NCBI RefSeq assembly: GCF_004027225.2
Contig: NC_044279.2
Location: 32,342,705 to 32,406,704, forward strand
From: Strigops habroptila
Taxonomy: Eukaryota > Chordata > Aves > Psittaciformes > Psittacidae
Direction of reading: 5' to 3'
Length of the DNA stretch: 64,000 nucleotides
The notes under the pieces were generated by a model. It searched no databases. It worked only from the letters and a program-made list of their open reading frames with translations, and was not told the DNA's origin. How positions within the stretch are numbered: position 1 is the stretch's first letter; the number at the start of each line of letters is the position of its first letter. Shown piece after piece: positions 14,759-25,100 of the stretch. A program made the position numbers and the translations under genes.

Positions 14759-15337
14759 CTCTGACCACCTGCAAGGGAGCAGGGAAAGCAGATTTGATCT
14801 TAACCGTGTGATTAGAAGAGATGCTTGAGAGGTGAAGCCATCAGGCCAGGCTTCTCTCCAATCCTTCCTGTTGCCCATTGCTGACCTGTGTAAACCGCCC
14901 CGTCCATCCCCCGTCATCACTGGCAAGAGCAGTGTATCTGCCGGGTCTCAGTCCTCACATCCTCACCCTCGGCGGCAGCGGGCACAGACTGGTACAGACC
15001 TACCCGCGCCGCTCCCATGCGTTCAGAAGCCGCCGCGCTCTGCCCACGGTGCGGAGAGACGGGACGTAACACCGACCCCCAGGCAACCCTGGCCCCGCGG
15101 CGGGGTCAGCAGCAGCCGCACCGCAAAGCCCAGGACACCCATTTCTGCTGCGTTCTCTGGGTTACCGGGGGGGGAAGCTGGTCCCGTCGGTGCGAGGGCG
15201 CTCCCGCCCGCCCGCCGAGCCGGGAGCCCCGCTCCGGGCGGCTTGCTCACGGCTGCCGCGGACTCGGCATGTCAGGGAAGGACCCTCCCGTCATGACCGG
15301 GAGATCCCTCACACGCCACGTACAACCCCATCCCGCA

Positions 15338-15348
15338 TATATATATAT
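15338..15348 (+). promoter_or_regulatory. TATA-like box for the prolactin-like gene
   Basis: An alternating TATATATATAT stretch sits in the GC-rich island about 90 bp upstream of the start codon. A start site about 30 bp downstream would give a 5' leader of roughly 55-65 bases with no upstream ATG. A simple AT repeat is the alternative explanation. Confidence 0.45.
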
Positions 15349-15428
15349 CTATATCAGGGAATACGGGGGCAACGCCGGAGCCGGCCGATCCCAGCCATTT
15401 CGCGCCGGGCGGAGGGCTCCGCGCTGCC

Positions 15429-15459
15429 ATGGCCCTCACCCGGGCGGGGGGGCGAGCAG
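15429..15459 (+). CDS. PRLL: PRLL exon 1 (coding part)
   Basis: This exon encodes the first ten residues (MALTRAGGRA) plus one base of codon 11, then the donor GTGAGAGCGG (phase 1). The short Arg-containing n-region fits the start of a signal peptide completed by exon 2. Family members also begin with a very short coding exon. Confidence 0.75.
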
Positions 15460-18400
15460 GTGAGAGCGGAGGGGGAGAGGAGGGGAGGGGGAGGGCTGTG
15501 CCGGGCCGGACCTGGCTATGCCGGGCCCAGTGCCCCCCGACGCCTCCAGGCTCCCTGTTAGAAATCATAACGTTCGACTAACAGAAGTTTAATCCGGTTT
15601 TAATCAATATATATATGTGTAGTATTTAGCCTTATTAATTTAGTCGATTTGTGTTTTGTTAGTTTTGTTACTAGGCCAGAGAAGTCTGGTAACTAGGATG
15701 TGGACATAGATGTATGAGACCGTTTAAGCAATATCCTTATAAGGTGATGGTTTGGTAGAAACAGTACTCTAAAGATTATTCAAGTAGTACTTTTAATTGA
15801 GATAGAATACCGAAGTTGCATACCAGAACCAGTCAAGGAGAGATAGAATACTGGCACAAACACAATCGTTGGGACTTATCCAGGACTCTGAAAGGTGAAA
15901 AGGACATAGCGAGGAAGACGTCTTACTTCATCTGAGGAAGACTACTTACTTCATCCTGACGACCACCAGAAGGGGGCTGTGCAAGCGCAGAAACAACTGA
16001 TGTTGTAATCAAGAGATGAAGCAATTTGTAAATATATATGCATGAGAAGATATTGTAACCTGTTGAATATACATTAGATTGTGAAATCTCAATAGGATAA
16101 ATTGCGGGTGCGTTGTGATGATCTTTGGAACCAGATTTGGGTGCGTACCCCTGGTTCCCGGGGCCTCGAAATAAAGCACCACATATAACCTCCTTAGAGT
16201 GGTTATGTGTTCTTCTCTCGCCTAACATCCCCGCAGGTGTCACCTCGGCCCTGGCGCTGCTGTGGCTGCTGCTCTGCGCCCCGGGGAACGCCGGCTGCCG
16301 CCTCCTGACCGTGGCCGACCTGTTGGACCGAGTGATCCGGCACTCAGGCAGGATCCACAGCCTCTCCGCAGCGCTCTACGCGGAGATGGTGAGTGTCGGG
16401 CCTGCCCCGCCGCCGCGGACCGGGCTCCCGCCGTCCCGGGAGCGGCTGCCGGCGGGGCGGGGGGGCTCGGTGTTTCTTTAGGTTTTCTTCCCCCATAGGA
16501 AAACCACTTTGCTCCCCGTGACAACGAGCTGGGGAAGCCCGTTCGGAAGTGCCATACTTCTGGGATGCTTACACCTAACGGCAAAGAATACGCCCAAAAA
16601 ATCCCGGTAAGGCAGCGGGCGGAGACGGGGCGGCTGGTGGGTACCGCGGCCCTTGCGGGGCTTCGGGGCTGGGAGGAGGTTCAGCGGGTTACACCACCCC
16701 CTTTGCCTCCTGAAGAAAGGTGAAAGTACTCCCCGTCCCGTCTGAGCCTCTAAATGTCCCACCCGTCAGGCTGTAGTGGTATCCCCCGGCTCGGGCTGGA
16801 GGTAGACAGAGAGGGGGTTTTGGCTCCAGTGCTTCATCAACAGTTTGCGTTGAAGAAGCTGATAAGTTTTGACCCCAAGGAGATGCACATCACAGAGGAA
16901 TTGCGTGGGAATCTTTAGTTTGTTGTATTTTAAAAGCTGCATATGGTTACATAAGCTCAAATCGTATTTATTATTTATAACAAGGATATTGCAGTAGTAC
17001 TTCGTCCAAATGACTGACAGACAGACATCCGTTTGATTTTGTTGTGGCAGTCTCTGTGGAACAGAAACTGAGAAACCCGTGGGTGTGACAGATAAGTTAA
17101 ATTAATCAGTGTCACTCCAAAGTACAAAAAGCAATCAGGGGAAAGAAATAACAGTCATTATCTCTGAATCGGTACTTAGGTAAGGGGAAAAGAACAGCAA
17201 ATTGTTTTAGACAGATGTAATGGCAAAGAGCAAAAAAAAACCCCGTTATTAGTTTAGAGAAGAGCAGGAAGAGTTTATACAGAGAAAGAGCAGATTAAAA
17301 TCGAGGATACAGCAGTGGGAGAAACTTTTGCCTTTAGGAGGAGACAGATGGAGATGAATGTTAACATTCTGCTCGTTGGTTGTGATGGAGCGAGGTGCTT
17401 CCCCCAAGATGTTTAGAAACTTCCCTGGAAGGGCAATGGGAAACGAGGCCCTGCCTGCCTGAGAAAGCTTTAACCAGCCAACCTTATTTCTGAACTTCCA
17501 CTGCAAGAGAGGTCTTACAGCCATTGAGTTTGTTAGAGAATCATAGAATACCAGGTTGGAAGGGACCTCAAGGATCATCTGGTCCAACCTTTCCTGGCAA
17601 AAAGCAACCACCCTGACCACCAGCTACCTTCTGGGAAGTGCGTCTGCAGCAAATCTCTAACAGACACAGCTACAACCACAGCAGGTGTGAGGAAACATCT
17701 GCACTTCCATACCAGCAAACAGAGATGTCTAGGTGAGGCTTCCTGGGCTCTTGAGACCTCCAGGAGTTCCTGAAAGCTTTTCAGTACCAAGTTTGACAGG
17801 AACACCACCATTTCACTAATGTTGTATTCACAGTTTTAGGTATGACAGAGCTTAGGAGTCTAAGAAAACTGAAAACAAGGCAAATACAAAATTGCTTATA
17901 TACAAGCAAATAACCAGAGACAGAGTGGCCCTTAATATTTGAAAACTACTGAGTGTATACTGTGAACTAACAGAGACATTCTTTACTGTTTGAAGTTATA
18001 AGAGAGAAGAACTAACTCACTTGATACTGAGACTTTTGCAAGCCTGGAAGGAACCACTTTCCCACTTTAACCAGCATATTGAGCACCATCAACAGCTACC
18101 TGATGACAGCCTTAGCAAAGCTAAACAAATCAGCAATATGGTACATGAGCTGAAGACTGGGGTTGAGAAAGTAACAGAAAAGGCAAGGGTTTGAATTAGC
18201 TTTAATTTATATCAGTCATATGGTGTGAGTGACTTCGGAGTGGGGCAATTTCTGCTTTCACGTGGGCTATAGCTTAATGTTGAGGCTTGGATCCAGCAAC
18301 ACTGGGCTTTGTTACAGACACAGGAATTTTCAAAGGATGTCACTTAGTTTGTGGGTTAGCAGATACATAGATAACATTATAGATGTCCATATGTTTAGAG

Positions 18401-20041
18401 CAGTATTATATTAATACAAAACACATGAAAGAAAGGCACAAATACAAAGATTAGCTATATGGAGCTTCATATATGAGTCAGTAGTGACTTGACTTTTCTA
18501 GGGCAGTAAGGAGATGTGGACAGACTGACAAACAATTATTGCTTTTAGTTTTACTGGTATTTACATTCCAAGTAATCCAAGTATCAGTGCTGTCTGCTGC
18601 AAAGACCTCTTTACTAAGGCAACGATTTCATGCTGGGATAAGTTCTTCAAGACAACAGTGGCATTGCTTAAGTCAGATGCCAGTCACAAAACAATTTCAA
18701 AACTCCATTCCAAATTCTGGCAGATCATATATAAATCACTAGATGTAATTTCTTGTTATTTCCATTTCTGCATTACTAGCTAGAAGTCCTGATCTTTGTA
18801 TTTCTTATGCATTTATATCCAGATTTATTTGTAGTTTTGGCTAACCAAAAGGGCTGTCCATTCTCTGAAATGGTTACACTGCCAAGGTGACTGTTGTTGA
18901 ATAATAAACTGTCATCTTACACAAGTAGATCACTTTTCAGCTTTATGAACACAGATGGGGAATACAAGTTTTAAAATGATAAGTAGCTCATTACTAGAAT
19001 GGGAGGAATTGTACCCTGCTCTAAAATGCAGCCCTCACAATGGTCACTCAGAGTTACAAATGGAAAGTACAAGTCCAGCCATGGTTCTGGCTTAAAATGG
19101 CCTTAAAATCAGAGGTGCTCAACTTCACAGCTTGACCTTTCTTTGCTTCATTCTGTAACTGAAGCAAGCCGTCAACTCTAAACTAGCTATGCGCTTCTAG
19201 TATATTTACCTAATTTTATTTTTCTAAAACCCCTTTGAAGGGATTACTAAGAAGGAAAGCTTTGAAGGTTCAACCTCTCTGTACAAGCACATACCACAGG
19301 GTAGAAATATAATTTAAAAAATGAAGCAAACAATACAATTGCATTCCAGCATTTTGCAGCTGTGCTTTTCTCTGGGACACTAATTCTAAGCTTGTTCCGC
19401 TGAGAAGCTCCTAGTCTGAGAGGTGGTAACAGGCTGCAGATTTCACCAGGTTAAACAGCACTGGCGAATGCTCACATGAGAAGCTTCCCTTCACAAAACT
19501 TATTAAAATAAATGGCTAAAAAAATCTCAAGACTGATTTGCCACATTACTTCAAGAGGAAATAACGATTACCAAAGAAAGGTTCTTCTACTTAAACTCAG
19601 ATGGAGTTATACCCCAGTATTCTTGCATTACTAGTATAGCAGATCATTTCAAGCTAGTTTAAAGGTTGTATGGATACCATTAATATAAAAAGACAATGTT
19701 ATTCTATTTGCATGTATCTTCAATTAATTTGTGAAAGGTTTGGAGTAAAATAGCCCAACATAGTGATGCCTCAGCTTCTGCACTAGTGTTTTAAAAATTT
19801 GTTGTATGTGTCATTACAAATTGTACTTTTCCTGTTTTCAATACAGATGCAGTCAATGGGTATCATCAGCAATTCATTAAATGGAATGGCATCTTCTGAA
19901 GCTGCTGGTTTATCAATTAGTAATGAAGCAAACATGATGAGTGACTCAGACTTTATTCACTGTTTCAGGAGAGACTCCAATAAAGTACAAAGCTACTTAA
20001 AAATTCTTAAATGTAGGATTATGCCAGAAAATAGTTGTTGA
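15429..20041 (+). CDS. PRLL: prolactin-like protein gene (PRL-L), five coding exons
   Basis: Joining 15429-15459, 16237-16388, 16499-16606, 18003-18182 and 19847-20041 gives 666 bp, or 221 residues. The product is a secreted four-helix-bundle hormone of the growth hormone/prolactin family. Residues about 12-30 form a hydrophobic signal segment. Signature 1 runs from C79 to W112 (C-H-T-S-G-M-L-T-P, then L101, L108, A111, W112) and crosses the exon 3/4 join, which confirms that splice. Signature 2 is C196-F-R-R-D to C213. C79-C196 and C213-C221 match the two conserved disulfides. The N-terminal disulfide loop of tetrapod prolactin is absent: C31 has no nearby partner. Exons 3 and 4 are 108 and 180 bp, as in vertebrate prolactin genes. 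I infer PRL-L rather than PRL or GH from this divergence and from the position beside DBX2. The start codon has a strong GCCATGG context. Confidence 0.88.
15552..16231 (+). mobile_element. solo LTR of an endogenous retrovirus in PRLL intron 1
   Basis: The element spans 15556-16227 (672 bp). It begins TGTTAG and ends CTAACA, a perfect 6-bp terminal inverted repeat, and is flanked by the 4-bp direct repeat TCCC (15552-15555 and 16228-16231). It is AT-rich within a CpG island and has an AATAAA at 16170-16175, so it lies in the same orientation as the gene. No internal gag/pol sequence remains, which fits LTR-LTR recombination to a solo copy. Removing it together with one TCCC restores an intron of about 101 bp ending in a good acceptor. 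The family is not identified; a 4-bp duplication is typical of gammaretrovirus-like elements. Confidence 0.85.
16170..16175 (+). terminator. AATAAA polyadenylation signal in the LTR
   Basis: The hexamer lies in the 3' part of the solo LTR in the sense orientation of PRLL. It could end transcripts within intron 1, 67 bases upstream of exon 2. Confidence 0.5.
16237..16388 (+). CDS. PRLL: PRLL exon 2 (signal peptide and helix 1)
   Basis: The acceptor CCCCGCAG at 16229-16236 is followed by 152 bp encoding residues 11-61, then the donor GTGAGTG. It encodes the hydrophobic signal core (ALALLWLLLCAP), a probable cleavage near A29-C31, and the start of the mature hormone with helix 1 (ADLLDRVIRHSGRIHSL). 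It enters in phase 1 and leaves in phase 0. The first bases of the acceptor region belong to the LTR target duplication. Confidence 0.88.
16499..16606 (+). CDS. PRLL: PRLL exon 3
   Basis: A pyrimidine-rich acceptor (TTCTTCCCCCATAG) precedes 108 bp encoding residues 62-97, then the donor GTAAGG. It carries conserved C79 in the KCHTSG motif, followed by the TP found at the same place in prolactins. Its length equals that of exon 3 in vertebrate PRL genes. It is phase 0 on both sides and only 110 bp from exon 2. Confidence 0.92.
17537..17612 (-). mobile_element. CR1 3'-end fragment in PRLL intron 3
   Basis: AGAATCATAGAATACCAGG followed by a 'ttggaagggacct' block is the inverted 3' tail of CR1. 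Only about 75 bp can be followed. Confidence 0.8.
18003..18182 (+). CDS. PRLL: PRLL exon 4 (helices 2-3) with GC donor
   Basis: The acceptor ending ATAAG at 18002 precedes 180 bp encoding residues 98-157, including REELTHLILRLLQAW, which completes signature 1. The exon end that gives the family's usual 180-bp length is followed by GCAAGG, not GT. AAG|GCAAGG fits the consensus of GC-AG introns. A GT six bases downstream (AGG|GTTTGA) would also stay in frame and add Ala-Arg, but is a poor donor. Either choice joins in phase 0 to exon 5. Confidence 0.85.
19847..20041 (+). CDS. PRLL: PRLL exon 5 (helix 4, stop)
   Basis: The acceptor TTTTCAATACAG is followed by 64 codons and TGA. It encodes residues 158-221 with the C-terminal signature CFRRDSNKVQSYLKILKC (C196-C213) and ends in Cys221, as is usual for the family. 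The loop before helix 4 is rich in Ser, Asn and Met and shows little conservation. Confidence 0.92.
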   Translation: MQSMGIISNSLNGMASSEAAGLSISNEANMMSDSDFIHCFRRDSNKVQSYLKILKCRIMPENSC

Positions 20042-20201
20042 GTTGTAATCGCTTGACAAGTAGTCTTCAGCGTGTTGTTTACAAAGGTGGAAAAATAGAA
20101 TTTATAAACTATCACAGTTACAGCAATTTTAATAGGAAAGTGGTTTTGAAATTCTTTGGCAGCTACTTGACACAGTTGCCCTATGCTAAGATGAAATATT
20201 A

Positions 20202-20207
20202 AATAAA
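20202..20207 (+). terminator. candidate PRLL poly(A) signal
   Basis: AATAAA lies 160 bp after the PRLL stop codon. A second AATAAA is present at 20269-20274. Either could end the transcript. Confidence 0.5.
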
Positions 20208-20279
20208 CCATCATTATATGTATGCACGTTAATGCGCCATGTAAAAAGGAGTACTCTAGCAGCAGATAAATAAATGTCC

Positions 20280-21686
20280 TTGCCCATTACACTGTGACAT
20301 TATGGCTGATTCACAGTTTAGATATATACATAATTGAAAGTGAAATTCAGTTTGTTAAATCTCAATACAAATATATTATACACTATCAACAAAGTATATT
20401 TTTATGTAAAAACAAAAAAAGTTTTCCCCTATTTCTACATACACACATACCTGCAGAACATTGCTTAACACTGAAGAGTGGTATTGCTGTTGATCAGTTC
20501 ATGTAACTGCAGTGCCCATGGCAGACTTTTATGTTCACATCATACTTATTAATTTATATGGGTCTCCACATGTGCCCTATAAGATCTAGTTCCTAGCATG
20601 CTCATTCATTATGAATGCTATTCTATACCTTCACTGATTTCCGTGGAAACTCCTAAAGAAAAAGTTTTTATAGGAAAGGCAAGTCAGACTTCTAGCCCTA
20701 ACACCATTTCAGTCCAAGGGCTGAGCATGGCTGCTGTAGCAATAAGTCTCCTTCCTGTCACACACCCTGATACAGGGCTTGGGGTTTGCAGTAATGATGA
20801 CAAACTCCATAGCAAATACAAACCTGAAAGCTGTCAGATATTTTATAGCAGTCGCATTCTCCTAGCAGCAGGGTGGTGCTAATGGCTGTTTATAGAACAA
20901 AACATCTTTGTATTCAGATCCTAAATGAGCCATTTGAGCAGGCGTTTATAATCAGCATGGATTTATCTTTAATATTCTTGACTATTTCATCCCTGAATGC
21001 TCTTTTCTGGCTTCCCCTGATCTTGATGGTTGTTGACAGTAGCTGGAGCTCAGGCTGCCAAGAATGGAGAGTGAAATGCTGATGATTATTTGATAATAAT
21101 CCTGGATTTGGGCTTGAGAAACTCAGCAGGGAAATAATTTGAAGAAACATTTATGGAGAACAGAGGAACAACCGTTTCAGTTACATCTCCATAACTACTA
21201 ATATCCTCAGATATCTGCTGTCTAGTAGACAGCTGATGAACTTTCTCAGCTAGAAGGTGTGAGCGTTAGCAATTCTGGTCCCTGTTTGTGCCAGGTATGG
21301 TAGAAATGCAAGGGGTTATGTAGTGCCTGCCCTGAAGAAGTTACTAGCTGCAGTTCCTTAAGCAGTAAGATACTACCAACACATAACGAAATAGCAGCAC
21401 CATGTGCAAATTTTAAAGAAATCCGGAAACAAAGCAAACAAAGCACAGCTCTAAGGAGAGTAAAGGCAGGCTTCTCTGGGCAAGCAGAACCAGAGAGGGG
21501 ACTCTGCCTGCATCTATCCGCCATCACAGATGTACCAGCAATTAGTGGTTTAGCGTTTATCCCGTAACCGCAGCCCCAGGGTACAGCAGCATGCTAATGG
21601 TGTGTTCCCTCTGTGCTGGCTAGGGATTATTGCTGACACTGAAATGCTGAAGCTGGGTAAATGCGCATTCTTTAAGGAGAAAACCG
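20280..21686. other. intergenic stretch downstream of PRLL
   Basis: No gene or repeat family was recognised. The part at about 20.88-21.14 kb is unique, AT-balanced sequence with several TAAT/ATTA and TGATNNTT-type motifs. It has the look of conserved non-coding DNA, but this cannot be judged without an alignment. Confidence 0.45.
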
Positions 21687-21944
21687 GTGTTGGGTGTAAT
21701 CCCTCCACGTCCCGGCAAAGCCGGCGCTGTGCACAGCAGATCCGCCGCAGCCACCCTGCATCAGACCAGAGGTGACAGACACGGGAGGCGTTACTGGCTC
21801 ACGCGAGGCAGACGAAAGGATGCTCTGGGGCCGGCTGTGACCCGCCCCGTCCCGTCCCGTCCAGTCCCGTCCAGCTCCCCGAGGCCTCGGGCAGGGACTG
21901 ACGCGCTGCGTCCCGCGCTGGCACAAGGGGGCGCCTGGCCATGA
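21687..21944. other. isolated GC-rich, CpG-rich patch
   Basis: A patch of about 260 bp has high GC and many CpGs in AT-rich surroundings. It includes a short (CCGTC)-type repeat at about 21841-21880 (CCCCGTCCCGTCCCGTCCAG). No exon or splice signal supports a promoter. It ends at a CTCF-like motif and then a CR1 tail. Confidence 0.55.
21921..21935 (+). promoter_or_regulatory. CTCF-like binding motif
   Basis: GCACAAGGGGGCGCC differs by one base from the consensus core CCACNAGGGGGCGC. It lies in the GC-rich patch between PRLL and DBX2, a plausible place for an insulator. This is a sequence match only. Confidence 0.45.
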
Positions 21945-21950
21945 TCATGT

Positions 21951-22044
21951 GTAACCTGCTCTAGGTGGCCCTGCCTGGGCGGGGGGGTTGCAATAGATGA
22001 TCTCCAGAGGTCCCTTCCAAACCTAACAATTCTGTGATTCTGTG
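21951..22044 (+). mobile_element. CR1 3'-end fragment
   Basis: The sequence reads 'gatgatctccagaggtccct', then 'ccaaacctaac', then AATTCTGTGATTCTGTG. This is the sense 3' end of CR1 with its octamer repeat slightly diverged. Confidence 0.85.
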
Positions 22045-22112
22045 TCCAGCCAGGTCTTGAATATTTCCAGGGAAGGAGCCCCCACAACCTCTCTGGGAAA
22101 ACTATTCTGACG
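22045..22112 (-). mobile_element. CR1 fragment (antisense), abutting the previous one
   Basis: The sequence 'ccaggtcttgaatatttcca' followed by a 'cacaacctctctggg' block is the complement of an internal CR1 3' region. It lies tail to tail with the neighbouring sense copy, so two separate insertions or an inversion are implied. Confidence 0.7.
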
Positions 22113-22119
22113 CTTAGTC

Positions 22120-25100
22120 ACGCAGATCATAAAAATAATTCTGATCTTCAAAGACCAAAACCCCACAAATGTTTTGCTGTAGAGAAATGTGAAAACAGAG
22201 AAGAGGAAGCAAGTGCCACCAGAGGAACGACGCACTGAAGTGTTATCCATAGTTAGTCATACTCATTAGTGCTACGTTTCAAGATCTGCCTTTGGCTGAA
22301 GCAAGGCACATTGGTAAAACAAACGCCTTCCCATATTACCAACATGGCCTTGCCTCCACTTTTGATTGAGAAAACAACTGAGCAGTGGGCTGAGAAGGGC
22401 GTGTTTTTCTCTGTGGCCACCAATGCCTCAAAGAGCAGTGCCAGCAATGGCTGCATTTTATACAGGGGAACACTTCATCTCCTGCATGGTTTCTCTCCAA
22501 GACAGCAGCCAATCTAGTTAGGAATATGGAAATGTACATTGAAAATGTAAAATTGCGCACTACAGTCAAACGCTTTGGAGTCTGAGAATGCATCATTTGC
22601 ACCTGAGAGTATTAACTTAGGGAAAACAACTTTGTAAATTAATGGAAAATAAGAAAACATGGATTGTCTTCCAGTTAAGTGCTATGCTTGCGTGCAACAA
22701 CCTGTAACAATGTATGTGATAGGTAAGTCATGGTGTAATTGCTGTTTGTGAAACAACCTGTTTCCATTAACTTTCCTTATTTTCCAAATAAATTTAAGAA
22801 TTAAAAATATCTATCTCCATTTTTCTTCAGATCTTGGTCCATGAAACACCACAGGATAACCCCAGAATATCGACAGTTTCGTATAGTCCAATTCATTTTT
22901 TCAGTTATTGGAAGTTGGTTTTGCATGTTAGAGATCTCCTTGTCATAACTTTTCCATTTTTTCACAATGAGGAAGAAGGATATGACAGAGACACTCTCAG
23001 TGACTGAAAATTCATTTTGTTCCTTTCATAATGTGCTAAGTGGTTTTGGTAGCATACATTAAATTTAGACTGAATCCGATACATGCTGATGTTTTCATGA
23101 TAGATTAAATGACAGATGTCACTTGTAGTTATAACTGATCTAAATCTGTATGATAGCAAAGTAGGAACAAATGGAAATGGTCTCCTTCGAACAGTATGCA
23201 TGAACGTTCAGCTACGCCGTATTATGTTCAAATGTTGACATGCAAAGGAAAACTTACTTGGAAAAACATCTGAATTCCTCAAGGATTGGATGTTTATAAA
23301 AGGCGAGACTTCTGTGTGTTTGGAGGATCACTGTTGAGATGTTGCCTTGTGACATCCCCATCCACCCTGCCCAACTTCATTGCTTAGAATTACAACCAGC
23401 ATTTATAGGAAACCAAAGAGTGGGAGATGCTGTTTTCTGGTCATCAATTTAGGTGCAAGCCCACATGGGGAGCATCTCAGATCCAGGTTTACATTCCTCC
23501 ATTTATCTTATACAGCAGCAGTTGTCAGGCACATAACTTAGAAGCATTATTATTAAAGGCTTCTATGATCAATGGCAATTCCATCCACTGGAACCTTTCT
23601 CTGCAGGGACTTTTTGGTCTCCCCATGGTCCAAAGCCAAATCTCAAGTTAACTGGACCCTAATTCCTTTACAGTCCTTTCTTAAGGCACTGAATTTACAG
23701 CTAACCTGCTTGAAATTGGTTTGTCTTTCCTTCTAGATTGTGGTAATCAGTAACGGTCTTGTTGGTAGAGGGTGTTGCAGATGTGAAGGCGCTTAATTTA
23801 TGTCAGTCTTTTGACTGTGGAACATATATTCATCAGCGGAGCTGTGTAGCTACAGTGATGGCAACTGGTATTTAAAACCCAGTACTAGTAAATCACAGCA
23901 GATAAAACAAATCTGATGTATTAGTGACATTTGACCCCTGTACTGTTGTTCTGACACTGAAGTTAGTAATGCAGCTTTGTCACTTAAAGCAGTCCTGTTC
24001 TCCTTGGCAGATCATAACAACTAATTTCTGTTTGGCAAAGAATCAAGAGGACTTGTAGAAAATTATTTCATGCTATAGATCTGTACAACCAAAATGTAGG
24101 TGCTGACACAGGTGTGGTCAGCAAGTCAAGCTTTTAGCAGTGTCATATGAGATCCACAGGGGAGCTAACTGGCCTCTCGTGTTCAGTCTCACAGTTGTTT
24201 GCACACAGTAAAACATGATTGTTGCTGTGCCTGACGCAGACTGGCATGATCTGCATCATTTGTGATACCTTTTAAGCGACCAAGAGCCAGACCTAGAAAA
24301 GGAAATGGGCACCTTCTTGTTAGGTATCAGAGAAGCTCCTTTGAGTGCCTGACCTTAAGAATAGACTTTCAAGCTCCGCATTCAGACCCGTTTGGAGGAT
24401 CTCCAATAGGTGGGGTGAGAAAAGTCTCCTGCTCCATAGGCTGCTTGGTTGGGCAGCGAGATCCCTGTGTCAGCAGCACAGCCTGAGGGCACAGGAGTCT
24501 GCAACTTGGGTAACAAAGTGAGTACTGAGCCTCCGCCCTCTCTCCCTTTCCCTGTTGTATTCTGTGTTACATTAGCATTGATAAGTTGCCAGACTAAAGA
24601 GAGAGGTGCCCAGCGAATATAAATATCTGCTTTGTTTGTGGCCTCTGAAGAGTTGGGTTTTTTGACTGCAGTTTGCAATTTGAGGTACCTGAACTCTTCC
24701 CATCCCCAGGATCCCAACAAATGTCCTTCATAATGCTCTACAGGCTGGAACTATAGTCTCAAAATGCCACACATAGGAAATACGTCAGATAGATACCCTA
24801 CAACCATGCTGCAAGGTCACCCTCTAGGTTGTATCTTCAAAGTTAAAGTAATACATTGCCGATTTTAACTGTGAGGTACCTATCGCATCACTCCATAATA
24901 CCAGATGCATTCTACACTTACACCTCTGCAATGGGCCTGTTACAAAGCACTTCAAACATCTGCTGGGCATTCTGCATATAATTTATGCTTTCTTCTTTTA
25001 TAACTAGTGTGCATACCTTATTTGAAGAAAACAAATACTTCTTGATTCTTCACACAGAAAAAAGACTGGCACTGTAAATATATCATATTTTTGTATTCAT

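Larger units (their letters stand above)
14880..15560. promoter_or_regulatory. CpG island at the 5' end of the prolactin-like gene
   Basis: GC content and CpG frequency rise sharply here against AT-rich flanks, with many CG dinucleotides and G/C runs. The island contains the TATA-like box and exon 1 of the prolactin-like gene. GC-rich sequence resumes after the LTR at about 16.23 kb and runs to about 16.7 kb, so the original island was probably continuous and is now split by the LTR. Long overlapping open frames here on both strands are products of the low stop-codon frequency. Confidence 0.75.

Noticed and set aside
14832-15568. Several overlapping Pro/Arg/Gly-rich frames of 75-154 codons in the first CpG island
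   Set aside because: All are on overlapping frames of GC-rich DNA with few stops. None has family motifs, and they overlap the PRLL promoter and exon 1.
15950-15985. CTCF-like ACCACCAGAAGGGGGC inside the solo LTR
   Set aside because: Spacing and the central bases depart from the CTCF core. It is weaker than the 21.92-kb site and belongs to the repeat family.
16125-16481. Open frame running from the LTR into PRLL exon 2 and on into intron 2
   Set aside because: It begins at a TTG directly after an in-frame TGA region, has no ATG within the LTR, and crosses a well-supported splice acceptor. It does not show a chimeric protein.
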